A stretch of 64,000 nucleotides of DNA from Candidatus Desulfovibrio intestinipullorum (GCA_019113165.1 DXHV01000073.1:62001-126000); one strand, 5' to 3'; positions 41,186-49,869 are shown, counted from the stretch's first letter. Made by a program: numbers and translations. Notes: generated by a model not told the origin, from the letters alone.

Positions 41186-42054
41186 GTCCCCTTGCCCAGA
41201 CCAGGGAACTGGCAGGGGTGCACTACCTGCTCTTTCCCGAGAACGTGGCCCTGCCTGCCGCCAGTCCGGCTGCAGGCACACGGCCTGCGGCCGCCAGACA
41301 AGGCCAGCGGCCGCAGTGGCAAAGGCAGCCTGCAGCCAGTGGATCAACCGGCACGGCCAGACCGCAGGCAGGATCCGGGAGTCGCCAGGAAGTCCGGCCG
41401 GGACCAGCGGCCGACAGCACGGCTGCCCAGGGCAGCTACGCCGCCCGCTATCAGGCCAGACAGCAGGGCACAGCAGGGCACAGCCCGCAGCCTTCTGTCG
41501 TCCAGGACAGGGGAACGGGGCCTGCCACAACGTCCTCCACAGTCTCTGGCACAGCTGCTCCCCTCTCTCCTGTGTCCCCCACCGAAGCCACGGCATCCTG
41601 GCCTGCTCCCTGGCAGGAACTCTTCCAGCGGACAAAAAAGGGCCGTGTTGCCTGGACCTACTACGGCCTGGGCTTTGATCTGTGCGGCTATCCGTCCCGG
41701 GAACGCAGCCTGCGCCTCAGGGAACTCATCCGCTACCTCTCCCTGCCCCAGGGCACGCATACCTTCTGGCCCATAGGCCTGCCCGTTCGCGATTCCGAGG
41801 GCTCGGTCATCCTTGAGCCCAACAGGGAACTCTTCTGGCAGGGCGTGCACCTGCTGGGTGCCCGCGTGCTCATTGTCATGGGCAGTCCCGCTGCCAGGGG
41901 CATAGGCGTCACCGGCCCCATACGGCCCCTGCTGCCACAGGCCTTCAACGGCGTGCGCATGCTGATCACCTGGGACATCGATCTGCTGGACAATACCACC
42001 TACTTCAACAACACTCAGACCTTTTTGCAGCAGATGCTGACGTCTCTGCTATAG
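41167..42054 (+). CDS. Hypothetical protein with Ala/Pro/Gln-rich linker
   Basis: The 295-residue protein has three parts: residues 1-35 (LAGVHYLLFPENVAL region), a disordered linker rich in Ala, Pro, Gln, Ser and Arg (about 36-145), and a compact C-terminal domain (about 148-295) with WTYYGLGFDLCG, GTHTFWPIGLP and ARVLIVMGSPAARGIG. The last part has a Rossmann-like strand-loop look and distantly recalls uracil-DNA glycosylase folds, which I do not claim. ATG 41167 lies inside coaBC (19-bp overlap), implying coupled translation. No function is assigned. Confidence 0.65.
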   Translation: MAFAVLSPLAQTRELAGVHYLLFPENVALPAASPAAGTRPAAARQGQRPQWQRQPAASGSTGTARPQAGSGSRQEVRPGPAADSTAAQGSYAARYQARQQGTAGHSPQPSVVQDRGTGPATTSSTVSGTAAPLSPVSPTEATASWPAPWQELFQRTKKGRVAWTYYGLGFDLCGYPSRERSLRLRELIRYLSLPQGTHTFWPIGLPVRDSEGSVILEPNRELFWQGVHLLGARVLIVMGSPAARGIGVTGPIRPLLPQAFNGVRMLITWDIDLLDNTTYFNNTQTFLQQMLTSLL

Positions 42055-42072
42055 AGAAGACCATAGCTTTCC

Positions 42073-42375
42073 ATGTTTGCCCTTGCCTTCATGTTTCTCG
42101 GCATCCTCATTGGCTTCCTTTTGAGGAATACCGCCTTTCCGGTCCTTGTGGCACGCTGTGTCATGCCGGTCATCCTGGCCCTGCTCTTCTGCATGGGCGT
42201 CCTTATCGGTGCCAATGACACCATCATGAACAATCTGCCCAGCCTCGGCCTGAGCGGCCTTGTGCTTGCCGCAAGCACCCTTGCCGGCAGTGTTGCCTGT
42301 GTCAGCCTCATCTGCCATGTCCTGAACCGCAGGAAGAACGCCGCTGCCACGCCTGTACAACCGGACAGAAGCTGA
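42073..42375 (+). CDS. LysO-family transporter, N-terminal part (separate gene)
   Basis: The 100-residue membrane protein has three hydrophobic segments and corresponds to the N-terminal part of the LysO (DUF340) lysine exporter, which is about 300 residues in E. coli. The rest of the transporter is encoded by the next gene, so the transporter is split between two adjacent reading frames. It ends with a basic, Asn/Arg/Ala-rich cytoplasmic tail. The split form is known in some bacteria, so it is not necessarily a frameshift. It lies 18 bp after the previous gene. Confidence 0.7.
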   Translation: MFALAFMFLGILIGFLLRNTAFPVLVARCVMPVILALLFCMGVLIGANDTIMNNLPSLGLSGLVLAASTLAGSVACVSLICHVLNRRKNAAATPVQPDRS

Positions 42376-42389
42376 AGGGGCCTGCTTCC

Positions 42390-42989
42390 GTGAAATCCAG
42401 TCTCATCATCATTGCCTTCTTCTGCCTGGGCATACTCTGTAGCCGCTTTTCCCTGCTGCCCCAGGGCCTTGTTTCCGAGGATCACACGGTTGTCCTGCTC
42501 TATGCCCTCATGCTCAGCGTAGGCATTTCCCTCGGCTGCGACCGCAGGCTGCGGGAAATTCTGCGCTCCCTCAGACCGCACATCCTGCTCTATCCCCTGG
42601 GCTCCACCATCGGCACCTTTCTGGGTGCTGCCCTGGCGTCCCTCTGTCTTGCCTATCCGCTGTCACACTGTCTGGCCGTCGGAGCAGGCTTTGCCTACTA
42701 TTCCCTGTCGTCCATCCTCATTTCACAGGCCGTAGGCAGTGAACTCGGTACAGTGGCCCTTATCTGCAATGTCCTGCGCGAAGCGCTGACCCTGCTGCTT
42801 GTGCCCCTGGCCGCACGCGTTCTGGCACCTCCCGCTGTCATAGCCATGGGAGGCGCCACCACCATGGATACCACCCTGCCCATTCTGGCCAGAACTCTGG
42901 GCTCGCAATGGGTTTTTGTCGCGCTGGTCCATGCCATAGTCCTGGACTTCAGCGTCCCCTTCTGGGTCATCTTCTTCTGCTCGCTCTAG
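42390..42989 (+). CDS. LysO-family transporter, main part
   Basis: The 199-residue membrane protein has about five to six hydrophobic segments and the LysO core: GISLGCD, GSTIGTFLGAALA, GAGFAYYSLSSILIS and GGATTMDTTLPIL near the end. The family exports lysine (and its toxic analogue thialysine). It starts with GTG, 14 bp after the small partner gene. The two polypeptides presumably assemble into one transporter. Confidence 0.78.
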   Translation: MKSSLIIIAFFCLGILCSRFSLLPQGLVSEDHTVVLLYALMLSVGISLGCDRRLREILRSLRPHILLYPLGSTIGTFLGAALASLCLAYPLSHCLAVGAGFAYYSLSSILISQAVGSELGTVALICNVLREALTLLLVPLAARVLAPPAVIAMGGATTMDTTLPILARTLGSQWVFVALVHAIVLDFSVPFWVIFFCSL

Positions 42990-43027
42990 GGCAGATGGCC
43001 CTCTTTTCCTCTTCTAAGGAGGTTGCT

Positions 43028-43729
43028 GTGCCTCGCTTCCGCTCTCAGAAAAACCAACTTCGCGCCCTGCTCGAGACACCACAGTGGCGCGACAATCTGG
43101 AATCCATAGCTGCTGATGGCATAAGCTCCGTGGGTCCGCTCATGAGCTTTCTTCTCTACGAACCCGTTCTCAGACTGCGTGCGGCCATAGCCCTGGGCCT
43201 GACAACGAGCAAAATCCATGCCGAAAAACCCGAAATGGCCAGGGACATCCTGCGGCGCCTCAACTGGCGGCTTTCCGAGGAAAGCGGCAATATCGGCTGG
43301 GGCGTGCCCGAGGCCGTTGGCGAAATTCTGGCCCAGTGTCCGCCCCTGGCCAAGGATTTTCACAGAATCTTCTTTTCCACCATTCTGGATCTCGGCTTTG
43401 ACGACAACTACGTGGACAATGATGTGCTGCGCAGATCCTGCTACTTTGCCATAGGCCGCTTCATCAAGGCCTGTCCGCAGTACGGCGAGGAAATCCGTCC
43501 CCTGCTGCGCAAGGGCCTGCAGGACAGCGACGCGGCCTGCTGCGGCTTTGCAGCCTGGGCGCTGGGCATGCTGCCCCCCGATCTCAATGACAGCGTGGCC
43601 TTGCGCCAGCTTGCCCAGAAGGGCGAAGAGGCATCCTGTCTGCTCACGGACGGCGACCAGGTTGTGGTGTGCACGCCCTCCGAGCTGGCCGAGGACACCC
43701 TGCACGGCACGCCAAGAATTGGACGCTGA
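43028..43729 (+). CDS. HEAT-like repeat protein
   Basis: The 233-residue protein consists of helical pairs with repeated Ala/Leu/Gly patterns (RLRAAIALGLTTSK, RRSCYFAIGRFIKAC, AACCGFAAWALGML), typical of HEAT or DVU-type alpha-solenoids. GTG 43028 has a perfect AAGGAGG 5 bases upstream; the longer frame overlaps the transporter gene. Such proteins usually mediate protein contacts; the partner is unknown. Its stop lies only 2 bp from the end of the convergent proB gene. Confidence 0.7.
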   Translation: MPRFRSQKNQLRALLETPQWRDNLESIAADGISSVGPLMSFLLYEPVLRLRAAIALGLTTSKIHAEKPEMARDILRRLNWRLSEESGNIGWGVPEAVGEILAQCPPLAKDFHRIFFSTILDLGFDDNYVDNDVLRRSCYFAIGRFIKACPQYGEEIRPLLRKGLQDSDAACCGFAAWALGMLPPDLNDSVALRQLAQKGEEASCLLTDGDQVVVCTPSELAEDTLHGTPRIGR

Positions 43730-43731
43730 CC

Positions 43732-44892
43732 CTAAATCGCTGCATCAAGCAGCATGTTGTCGCGGTGCACCACTTCAGGATAATGAGCATTGCCAAGGAT
43801 GGCGGCCACTTCAAAGCGCTTGAGGCCCTTGATGCGGACAATGTCCTCTGACGTGTAGTTGGAGACGCCCACGCCAAGACTTCGGCCCTGATGCACGATG
43901 CGGACAAGATCTCCCTTGTCGAAAGAGCCTTCGACTTCCAGGATACCTCCGGGAAGCAGGCTCTTTCCTCTTTTCTGCAGGGCTTCGGCCGCGCCGTCGT
44001 CTATGACGAGCCGGCCCACCGGCGCTGCCTTGTAGGCCATCCAGAACTTGCGGCTGGGGATGGCGCGAGCCTGCGGACACACCCAGGTGCCCACATTCTC
44101 GCCGCCAAAGGCGCGCAGAAGGATGTTCTCCTCCCTGCCCGGCAAGATGAGAGTGGGAATGCCGCGCTGGGCGGCACGACGGGCCGACAGAAGCTTGGAA
44201 TACATGCCGCCCGTGCCCACATTGGTCTTGCCGCCGCACATGGTGTCCAGATTGAGGGAGGCCACATCCTCTATGCAGGACAGGACTTTGGGGGTCACGC
44301 CCTCTCTGGGCGGCTCGCTGAAGACGCCAGGCGACGAGGTCAGGTTGATCAGCAGATCCGCCCCCACCAGGGTCACAAGCAGGCTTGCCAGGGCATCGTT
44401 GTCACCGAACTTCAGGCCTTCCGTGGAAACGGTGTCGTTTTCATTGACAATGGGCACGGCACCCCAGGAAAAGATTTCTGTAAAGGTATTGCGGGCATTG
44501 AGCAGGCGCTGCTGCACCCTGAAGTCGTCCTGGGTAAGCAGGACCTGGGCCGTGAGCATGTCCTGCTTGTGAAAGGCATCGTCCCAGCAGCGCATGAGTC
44601 TGCCCTGACCCACGGCAGCAGCGCCCTGACGGGCCGCAAGGCCCGTGGTATCGGCCACGACACCGTGGGCGCCCAGTGCAGCGCGGCCCGCGGCCACGGC
44701 AGCGGAGCTGACCACCAGCAGCTTGCGCGGATGGTTCCCTGTACGGGTCACCCTGGCCAGCTGCTCGGCCAGCGAGTCCAGAACCTCTGTCTTCAGGCCA
44801 TTGCTTCCCGTCAGTACGGCACTGCCTATCTTGACCACCAGGCATTTTGCTTCTGCCAGTGTGCGGCTGCGTTCCATTGTCCAGTCAAGCAT
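43732..44892 (-). CDS. proB: Glutamate 5-kinase with PUA domain
   Basis: The 386-residue ProB phosphorylates glutamate in proline synthesis. The kinase domain shows VVKIGSAVLTG, VSSAAVAAGRAALG, NENDTVST and GTGGMYSKLLSA. The C-terminal PUA domain (about 290-386) includes LLPGGILEVEGSF. I chose ATG 44892, preceded by AAGGAAGG; the longer frame is not homologous. It is the last gene of rplU-rpmA-obgE-proB, a common proteobacterial order. Confidence 0.94.
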   Translation of the reverse strand: MLDWTMERSRTLAEAKCLVVKIGSAVLTGSNGLKTEVLDSLAEQLARVTRTGNHPRKLLVVSSAAVAAGRAALGAHGVVADTTGLAARQGAAAVGQGRLMRCWDDAFHKQDMLTAQVLLTQDDFRVQQRLLNARNTFTEIFSWGAVPIVNENDTVSTEGLKFGDNDALASLLVTLVGADLLINLTSSPGVFSEPPREGVTPKVLSCIEDVASLNLDTMCGGKTNVGTGGMYSKLLSARRAAQRGIPTLILPGREENILLRAFGGENVGTWVCPQARAIPSRKFWMAYKAAPVGRLVIDDGAAEALQKRGKSLLPGGILEVEGSFDKGDLVRIVHQGRSLGVGVSNYTSEDIVRIKGLKRFEVAAILGNAHYPEVVHRDNMLLDAAI

Positions 44893-45008
44893 GTTTCCTT
44901 CCTTGCAAGAAAGCCTGGCCCTGCAGCCCGGCTGCGAAGCGCAGCGGTCTGCAGGCACGAGAGAAGAGAGAAGTGTCCGGGGACAGGGGCGGCACTGCCG
45001 GGCGCTCC

Positions 45009-46148
45009 CTAGGCCTCGTAGGTCCAGATGACTTCGGCCTCGCCCTCGTCGTCTCCGTCTGCACTCGCCTCTCTGTCCGGGAGGTCTGCGCCTTCTTCCG
45101 TCTGCACGGGACGCAGACGGACCAGGGGGGCATGGCGGTCCACTTCGGCCAGCATGCGCCACAGCTCCTGCAGCAGTTCGTCAATACCCTGCCTGTGGAG
45201 CGCGGAGATGAAGAAGACTCTGATGCCGTCTGCTTCGGCCCGTGCCTTCAGTTCGTTCACGCGCTCTTCACTGACCAGGTCTATCTTGTTGATGACCCTG
45301 ACCTGGGGATGGCTTGCCAGTTCCTCGTCAAAGGCCCTGAGCTCCTCGTCAATGAGCTCGAAGCCGGCCCAGGGGTTGTCGCCGCCTGTATCCTCGATGC
45401 TGAGAATGTGCACAAGGAAGCGGGTGCGCTCCACGTGCTTGAGGAAGCGCATGCCCAGGCCCTGTCCCTGGCTGGCCCCTTCAATGAGGCCCGGGATGTC
45501 GGCAATGATCAAGCGCTGACCGGGATCGTACTCGTCAATGAGCACACCCAGGTTCGGCACAAGCGTAGTGAAGGGGTAGGCGGCAATCTTGGGACGTGCC
45601 GCAGAGACGCAGGAAAGGAAGGTGGACTTGCCGGCATTGGGCAGACCGAGCAGGCCGGCATCGGCCAGTATCTTGAGCTCCAGGCGCAGGGACCTGCTCT
45701 CGCCGGGCGTTCCCGGCTGGGCAAAGTGCGGAGCACGCATGGTAGAACTCTTGAAATGAATGTTGCCCTTGCCGCCGCGGCCGCCGCGGGCAATGACCAC
45801 TTCCTGATTGGACTCGGCGAGGTCGGCCAAAAGCCGTTCCTCTCCGTCCTCTTCCACATAGATCATGGTTCCCACGGGCAGATGGAGGACGAGATCCTCG
45901 CCCTTGCGGCCATACATCTGCCGGCCCATGCCATGCTGGCCGTTTGCTGCGGTATAATGTCTCTTGAGACGAAAATCGTACAGGGTCAGCAATCGTGCGT
46001 CTGCGCGCAGGATCACGGAACCGCCGTCACCGCCGTCACCACCATCAGGTCCGCCCTTGGGAACAAATTTTTCACGACGGAAATGCACACTGCCATTTCC
46101 GCCATCGCCAGCCTTTACGCTGATACGGGCCTCATCCACAAACCGCAT
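45009..46148 (-). CDS. obgE: Obg-family GTPase
   Basis: The 379-residue ribosome-associated GTPase begins with the glycine-rich Obg domain (AGDGGNGSVHFRREKFVPKGG and a run of GDGG repeats). It then has the G domain (GLPNAGKST, DIPG, NKID) and a variable acidic C-terminus. It binds the 50S subunit and couples assembly to nutrient state. It follows rpmA after a terminator-like hairpin that could lower its expression relative to the ribosomal proteins. Confidence 0.96.
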   Translation of the reverse strand: MRFVDEARISVKAGDGGNGSVHFRREKFVPKGGPDGGDGGDGGSVILRADARLLTLYDFRLKRHYTAANGQHGMGRQMYGRKGEDLVLHLPVGTMIYVEEDGEERLLADLAESNQEVVIARGGRGGKGNIHFKSSTMRAPHFAQPGTPGESRSLRLELKILADAGLLGLPNAGKSTFLSCVSAARPKIAAYPFTTLVPNLGVLIDEYDPGQRLIIADIPGLIEGASQGQGLGMRFLKHVERTRFLVHILSIEDTGGDNPWAGFELIDEELRAFDEELASHPQVRVINKIDLVSEERVNELKARAEADGIRVFFISALHRQGIDELLQELWRMLAEVDRHAPLVRLRPVQTEEGADLPDREASADGDDEGEAEVIWTYEA

Positions 46149-46201
46149 ACAAACCTCAGACTCTGTGAACTTGAGATAGCTTCCAAAAAACTTCAGATAC
46201 C

Positions 46202-46232
46202 AAAAGGGAAGGAGTCCAGAAGACCCCTTCCC
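46202..46232 (-). terminator. Attenuator-like hairpin between rpmA and obgE
   Basis: Read on the minus strand, GGGAAGGGGTC pairs with GGACTCCTTCCC and is followed by TTTT. It separates the two ribosomal-protein genes from obgE-proB and probably reduces read-through. Confidence 0.7.
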
Positions 46233-46259
46233 TGCAAAAACTTTCTGTAACCTGAAACG

Positions 46260-46529
46260 TTACTCGGCGGCGACATCCACGTGCACTCTTGTGAGCACAC
46301 GGCGCTTGCGAGCGTACTGCTCGAAGCGCACCTTGCCCGGCTTGGTGGCAAAGAGGGTGAAATCCCTGCCCATGCCAACATTTTCACCGGGGTAGATACG
46401 GGTGCCGAGCTGACGGACAATGATGCAGCCCGGAACAACGCTCTGACCGCCAAAAACCTTGACGCCGCGACGCTGACCAGCGCTATCACGACCGTTGCGG
46501 GACGATCCGCCTGCTTTTTTATGAGCCAT
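46260..46529 (-). CDS. rpmA: 50S ribosomal protein L27
   Basis: The 89-residue L27 starts [16 protein letters not shown], followed by RLGVK-like [10 protein letters not shown] and [15 protein letters not shown]. It has no N-terminal cleavage extension of the Firmicute kind. It sits close to the ribosomal peptidyl-transferase centre. ATG 46529 follows rplU by 36 bp. Confidence 0.97.
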   Translation of the reverse strand: MAHKKAGGSSRNGRDSAGQRRGVKVFGGQSVVPGCIIVRQLGTRIYPGENVGMGRDFTLFATKPGKVRFEQYARKRRVLTRVHVDVAAE

Positions 46530-46565
46530 GATCTTCTCCCAAAGCAGATTCAAACAATAGAAATG

Positions 46566-46895
46566 TTATTCAGCAGAAGCAGCAGACCCTGCATTGATGC
46601 TCTTGATCTTCAGCGTGGTGTAATCCTGACGATGTCCACGCAGCTTGCGGGAATCGTTACGGCGCCAACGCTTGAACACAAGCACCTTGGGTCCACGGAA
46701 CTGATCGACGACTTCAGCGGTCACGGTCGCATTCTCGACACGGGGGGCACCAATCTGAAGATTTTCGCCGCCCAGCATGAGGACGTTGTCAAGAGTAACT
46801 TCCGTACCAGCTTCGGCACCGAGCTTTTCCACTCGAATCTGAGAGCCTTCTTCGATGCAGTACTGCTTTCCGCCGGTTTCGATGATTGCGTACAT
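46566..46895 (-). CDS. rplU: 50S ribosomal protein L21
   Basis: The 109-residue L21 begins MYAIIETGGKQY and includes the KRWRRNDSRKLRGHRQDYT segment typical of the family. The usual length is about 103; a few Ala/Ser residues extend the C-terminus. ATG 46895 is preceded by GGAGG at 11 bases. It is the first gene of the rplU-rpmA-obgE-proB operon. Confidence 0.96.
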   Translation of the reverse strand: MYAIIETGGKQYCIEEGSQIRVEKLGAEAGTEVTLDNVLMLGGENLQIGAPRVENATVTAEVVDQFRGPKVLVFKRWRRNDSRKLRGHRQDYTTLKIKSINAGSAASAE

Positions 46896-47260
46896 TGTGT
46901 TGGGTACCTCCAAAAAGGGAGCAATTCCTTTGCCTCAGAAATTTCTGTTTGTCAAGACTTCTTCACGACGATTTCGTAACTTTTCCTGTCCCGATTTGCC
47001 CCGCTCCTGTTACAGGCAGGCTTGAGGGCGCGGAGCACGTGCCAGGGCGCATTGTTCACGCTTACAAATCAGGGAGGCCCTCTGTCTCCCACCTTCCGGG
47101 ACAGGCCGATGATGACACGCAGGGAGGAGCGCAGGCGCAACCTTGCTGTTGCAGCACAGACACGGTACGGCTAGAGTCTGCGGCTGCAGTCTGCATCCGG
47201 GCTTTGTCGCGCACACATGCCCGGACACCAAACGTCTTTGCAGAAGGAATTCGAGAGTCC
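46896..47260. other. Divergent spacer rplU / rlmD-like
   Basis: No gene is supported. On the minus strand it has TTGACA (46955-46950) followed by the perfect palindrome CAGAAATTTCTG (46936-46947) at the place between -35 and -10. This could be the rplU promoter, but the -10 is poor (CAAAGG). Confidence 0.4.
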
Positions 47261-48724
47261 ATGCTTGCAACCTATGTCATTCAGGCCCTGAGCAGTGACG
47301 GCCGGGGCATTGCCAGAGGCAATCCAGGGGAAAAGGTCACCTTTGTCAGCCAGGCCCTTCCGGGAGAAACCGTACTGGCCCGATTCTTGAGCGAACGCAG
47401 AACCTTCTGCGAAGCCGAGGCAGTGGAGATCCTCTCTGCATCCCCCCATGCGGTGTCTGCGCCCTGTCCGCATCAGGCGCTGTGCGGAGGCTGTCCCCTC
47501 ATGCGCCTTGACTACACAGAGCAGCTTGTCTGGAAGGAGCGCTTTGTCCGGGACGCCCTGACCCGCATAGGAGGGCTTTCCACCCCGCCCCTGGAACCCA
47601 TTCTGGCTTCGCCAGAGACCGTGGAGTACCGCAACCGCGTGGAGCTGGCCTTCGGAACGGACGAGAAAGGCCGGGTACGGCTCGGCATGCGCCGCAGGCA
47701 AAGCCACGCCATTGTGCCCACGCCCTCCTGCCGCCTCATCCCGGGCTCGGCAAAGGGGCTCATTGCCTCCATCGAGGAGCTTGTCTCTGAGCAGGAACTG
47801 AGCGCCTACGTGCCGCCCGAAGAGACCGGCCACAGAGGACGCGGACGCAGACAGACAAGGGGCGGCAGGGGCTATCTGCGCTTCTGCCAGCTGCGCTTTG
47901 CCACCATTCCCGATGCCGCAAGCATCGCCTGCGCCGATCACCTCCCGGGACAGCAGGGCATCTGGGTGATTTTCCTGACAAGCCCAGGCACCAGACGAGA
48001 AAAGGCCAGCATGCGCAGAATAGCCACGGATCTTTTGCTCCGGCATCCTGGCGTGCACTGCATCGTCCACGAGGAACGTGCAGTCCAGGACATGCTTGTA
48101 CGCGGAGAAAAGCGACTCCTTGCCCTCGGGCGCTGCGAAGAGGGCGCATCGGGTACCCTTGATCCGGCCCTGATGCTCATACCCCTGGCAGGCAGGACCT
48201 ATCTGACGGATGCCGCAGACTTCTTTCAGGTCAATGGCGGGGCAGCGGACCTGCTTGTACAGGCAGCAAAAGGCTGCTGCACGGACAAAAAGCCCGATGC
48301 TCTCATGGATTTGTACTGCGGCGTTGGCGCACCAGGCCTGTCTCTGGGGGCGTCCTCCCTGCTGGGCGTGGAATATTCACCTACGGCCGTGGCCACGGCC
48401 AGGCGCAATGCCCGCCGCTTTGGCTGCAAGGCAGACTATGACGCAGGCGATGCCGCGCAGGTGCTCTCCCAGCAGAAATGGCGAAGCGCCCCGTGCACGC
48501 ACTTGCTCTGCGATCCGCCACGCTCCGGCATGGACAACACGGTCCGTGACTTCATCAGGCGCAGGCTGCCGCAGAGCATTGTCTACGTCTCCTGCAATCC
48601 GGCCACACTGGCACGAGATGTCCGGGATCTCGCGCCCCTGTACAGCCTGCAGAAGACAATACCCATCGATCTCTTTCCCCATACGGCCCATGTGGAGTCC
48701 GTCTCCCTGCTTGTGCGCAACTAA
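47261..48724 (+). CDS. Class I SAM RNA methyltransferase, TrmA/RlmD type
   Basis: The 487-residue protein probably methylates uracil C5 in 23S rRNA (or tRNA). It has a short TRAM-like N-terminus (GRGIARG), a cysteine group with CPHQALCGGCPL that binds [4Fe-4S] in RlmD, DLYCGVGAPGLSLG (SAM motif I), DPPRSGM and the catalytic-cysteine end SCNPATLARD. ATG 47261 is preceded by GAAGGA. The middle has an Arg/Gly-rich insert (HRGRGRRQTRGGRG, about residues 189-202). The exact position modified is not known. Confidence 0.82.
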   Translation: MLATYVIQALSSDGRGIARGNPGEKVTFVSQALPGETVLARFLSERRTFCEAEAVEILSASPHAVSAPCPHQALCGGCPLMRLDYTEQLVWKERFVRDALTRIGGLSTPPLEPILASPETVEYRNRVELAFGTDEKGRVRLGMRRRQSHAIVPTPSCRLIPGSAKGLIASIEELVSEQELSAYVPPEETGHRGRGRRQTRGGRGYLRFCQLRFATIPDAASIACADHLPGQQGIWVIFLTSPGTRREKASMRRIATDLLLRHPGVHCIVHEERAVQDMLVRGEKRLLALGRCEEGASGTLDPALMLIPLAGRTYLTDAADFFQVNGGAADLLVQAAKGCCTDKKPDALMDLYCGVGAPGLSLGASSLLGVEYSPTAVATARRNARRFGCKADYDAGDAAQVLSQQKWRSAPCTHLLCDPPRSGMDNTVRDFIRRRLPQSIVYVSCNPATLARDVRDLAPLYSLQKTIPIDLFPHTAHVESVSLLVRN

Positions 48725-48855
48725 GGCGCAGAGCCTGCCTGCGCAGCCAGCCCTGCCTGTCCGCACCGTCTGATGGGGTTGTCTGGAAGATTGCCGGACG
48801 AACTGTCCCCTGCCTGTAACACTTCCTGTCTAGTCTTGCGCTGGCACAAATCCTG

Positions 48856-48897
48856 TCCGGGCACGACCGGCAGACGCATATCCGTGCCCGGATTTTC
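48856..48897 (+). terminator. Rho-independent terminator after methyltransferase gene
   Basis: TCCGGGCACG (48856-48865) pairs with CGTGCCCGGA (48883-48892), followed by TTTTCGGTTTT. Confidence 0.85.
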
Positions 48898-48962
48898 GGT
48901 TTTCAGGGGGCAGGCAGGGCCACACAGCAGGAATGCGGACAGGATATGATTTTTGTACATCA

Positions 48963-48990
48963 TTGATTTTAGCCAATAATTTTTTATTCT
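48963..48990 (+). promoter_or_regulatory. Candidate atp promoter
   Basis: TTGATT (48963-48968) and TATTCT (48985-48990) are 16 bp apart in an AT-rich patch. The predicted start falls just before the Rex-like operator at 49006-49023. Confidence 0.5.
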
Positions 48991-49005
48991 ATCTAGGAAA
49001 GCTGC

Positions 49006-49023
49006 TTGTGCATATTGACACAA
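49006..49023 (+). promoter_or_regulatory. Rex operator before ATP synthase genes
   Basis: TTGTGCATATTGACACAA has perfect TTGTG/CACAA half-sites with 8 bp between, the exact geometry of the Rex consensus TTGTGAAATATTTCACAA. It lies between the candidate promoter and the atpZ start, 71 bp before the ATG, and rex is encoded just after the operon. Rex is released from DNA by NADH, so high NADH/NAD should derepress the ATP synthase genes. The site is seen directly; regulation is inferred. Confidence 0.8.
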
Positions 49024-49094
49024 TCACATCTGGAGTGTAACTAAATCGGCTAAGCTTTACTGTATTTTTGAGCGCTTCTTGGAGAGGAGGCTTA

Positions 49095-49451
49095 ATGGCA
49101 TTTCTAGACTTCCTCAAGGTACAGAGACAGGGTCTGGAAGGGCTGGCCTCTGTTGGTGTCATTGGCATGCACATGGTCAGTGGCCCCCTGGTAGGTCTCG
49201 CAATAGGCTACTTTCTTGACCGGTGGCTGGAAACCGGGCCGTGGCTGAAGCTCATCTTTCTGGTCATTGGCATAGGTGCCGGCTTCCTCAACGTCTACAT
49301 GGACACCAAAATCCTGGTCAAGAGGCTCGACAAACAGGGACGAGCCCCTGTCGAGGCCAGCCGGGAGACCTGTCAGGCCACCCCTGGGGATGCACCCCGG
49401 GATTCCTCGCAGGAGGCCTCCAGGAGGCAGCACAAGGATGACAATGGCTAA
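49095..49451 (+). CDS. atpZ: AtpZ-like F-type ATPase accessory protein
   Basis: The 118-residue protein has two membrane segments (about 25-45 and 55-73) and belongs to the AtpZ/AtpI-related Gene1 family, encoded before ATP synthase subunits in many bacteria. The C-terminal 40 residues are hydrophilic and Arg/Gln-rich. ATG 49095 has GAGAGGAGG upstream. It overlaps atpI by 8 bp. AtpZ with AtpI is thought to help c-ring assembly or Mg2+ supply. Confidence 0.78.
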   Translation: MAFLDFLKVQRQGLEGLASVGVIGMHMVSGPLVGLAIGYFLDRWLETGPWLKLIFLVIGIGAGFLNVYMDTKILVKRLDKQGRAPVEASRETCQATPGDAPRDSSQEASRRQHKDDNG

Positions 49452-49869
49452 ATTCAGCATGCACGGCAGTCTTGACGGCTGGATTCAAAAAAGGGGCATC
49501 ACCAATCCTCTTGTTGTACCAGTCCTGCGCAATCAGCTGGTTTTTCTGCTCCTGATTCTGTTCCTAAGCTCGGCGATTGCTACAGAGACGCTTCTGGGCA
49601 TCTGGTTTACTGCAGGCTTTGCAGTCATGACCTACATTCTGTACAGCTGGGCACAATTTTTCTCTCATTCACCTCTTGAGTCTTACAGCAGTGCCTTTTT
49701 GCGTGCAGTGCTTTTGCGTTTCTTTCTCCGTCTCATCATCCTGGCAGCAGCATTATATGCCTGCATTGTACTGGCTCAGGCCAATCCCATGGCTGTCCTC
49801 GCCGGCAGCGTCGCAGGCACTCTTGCTCCGCTCTTGACATTGGCATGGGAAAAGGGCAGTAAGAATTAA
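49444..49869 (+). CDS. atpI: ATP synthase subunit I
   Basis: The 141-residue membrane protein has about four hydrophobic segments (VFLLLILFLSSAIA and following) and the place of AtpI, between atpZ and atpB. ATG 49444 has AAGG 6 bases before it; ATG 49438 is an alternative. It overlaps atpZ. The family is divergent, so context is the main support. It is thought to aid c-ring assembly. Confidence 0.75.
   Translation: MAKFSMHGSLDGWIQKRGITNPLVVPVLRNQLVFLLLILFLSSAIATETLLGIWFTAGFAVMTYILYSWAQFFSHSPLESYSSAFLRAVLLRFFLRLIILAAALYACIVLAQANPMAVLAGSVAGTLAPLLTLAWEKGSKN

Noticed and set aside
41344..41850. Uracil-DNA glycosylase assignment for the gene at 41167-42054
   Set aside because: Only a loose strand-loop resemblance was visible, with no catalytic motif, so the function was left open.
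46281..46979. Plus-strand frame over rpmA/rplU
   Set aside because: It is antisense to two certain ribosomal protein genes and has no homology signal.
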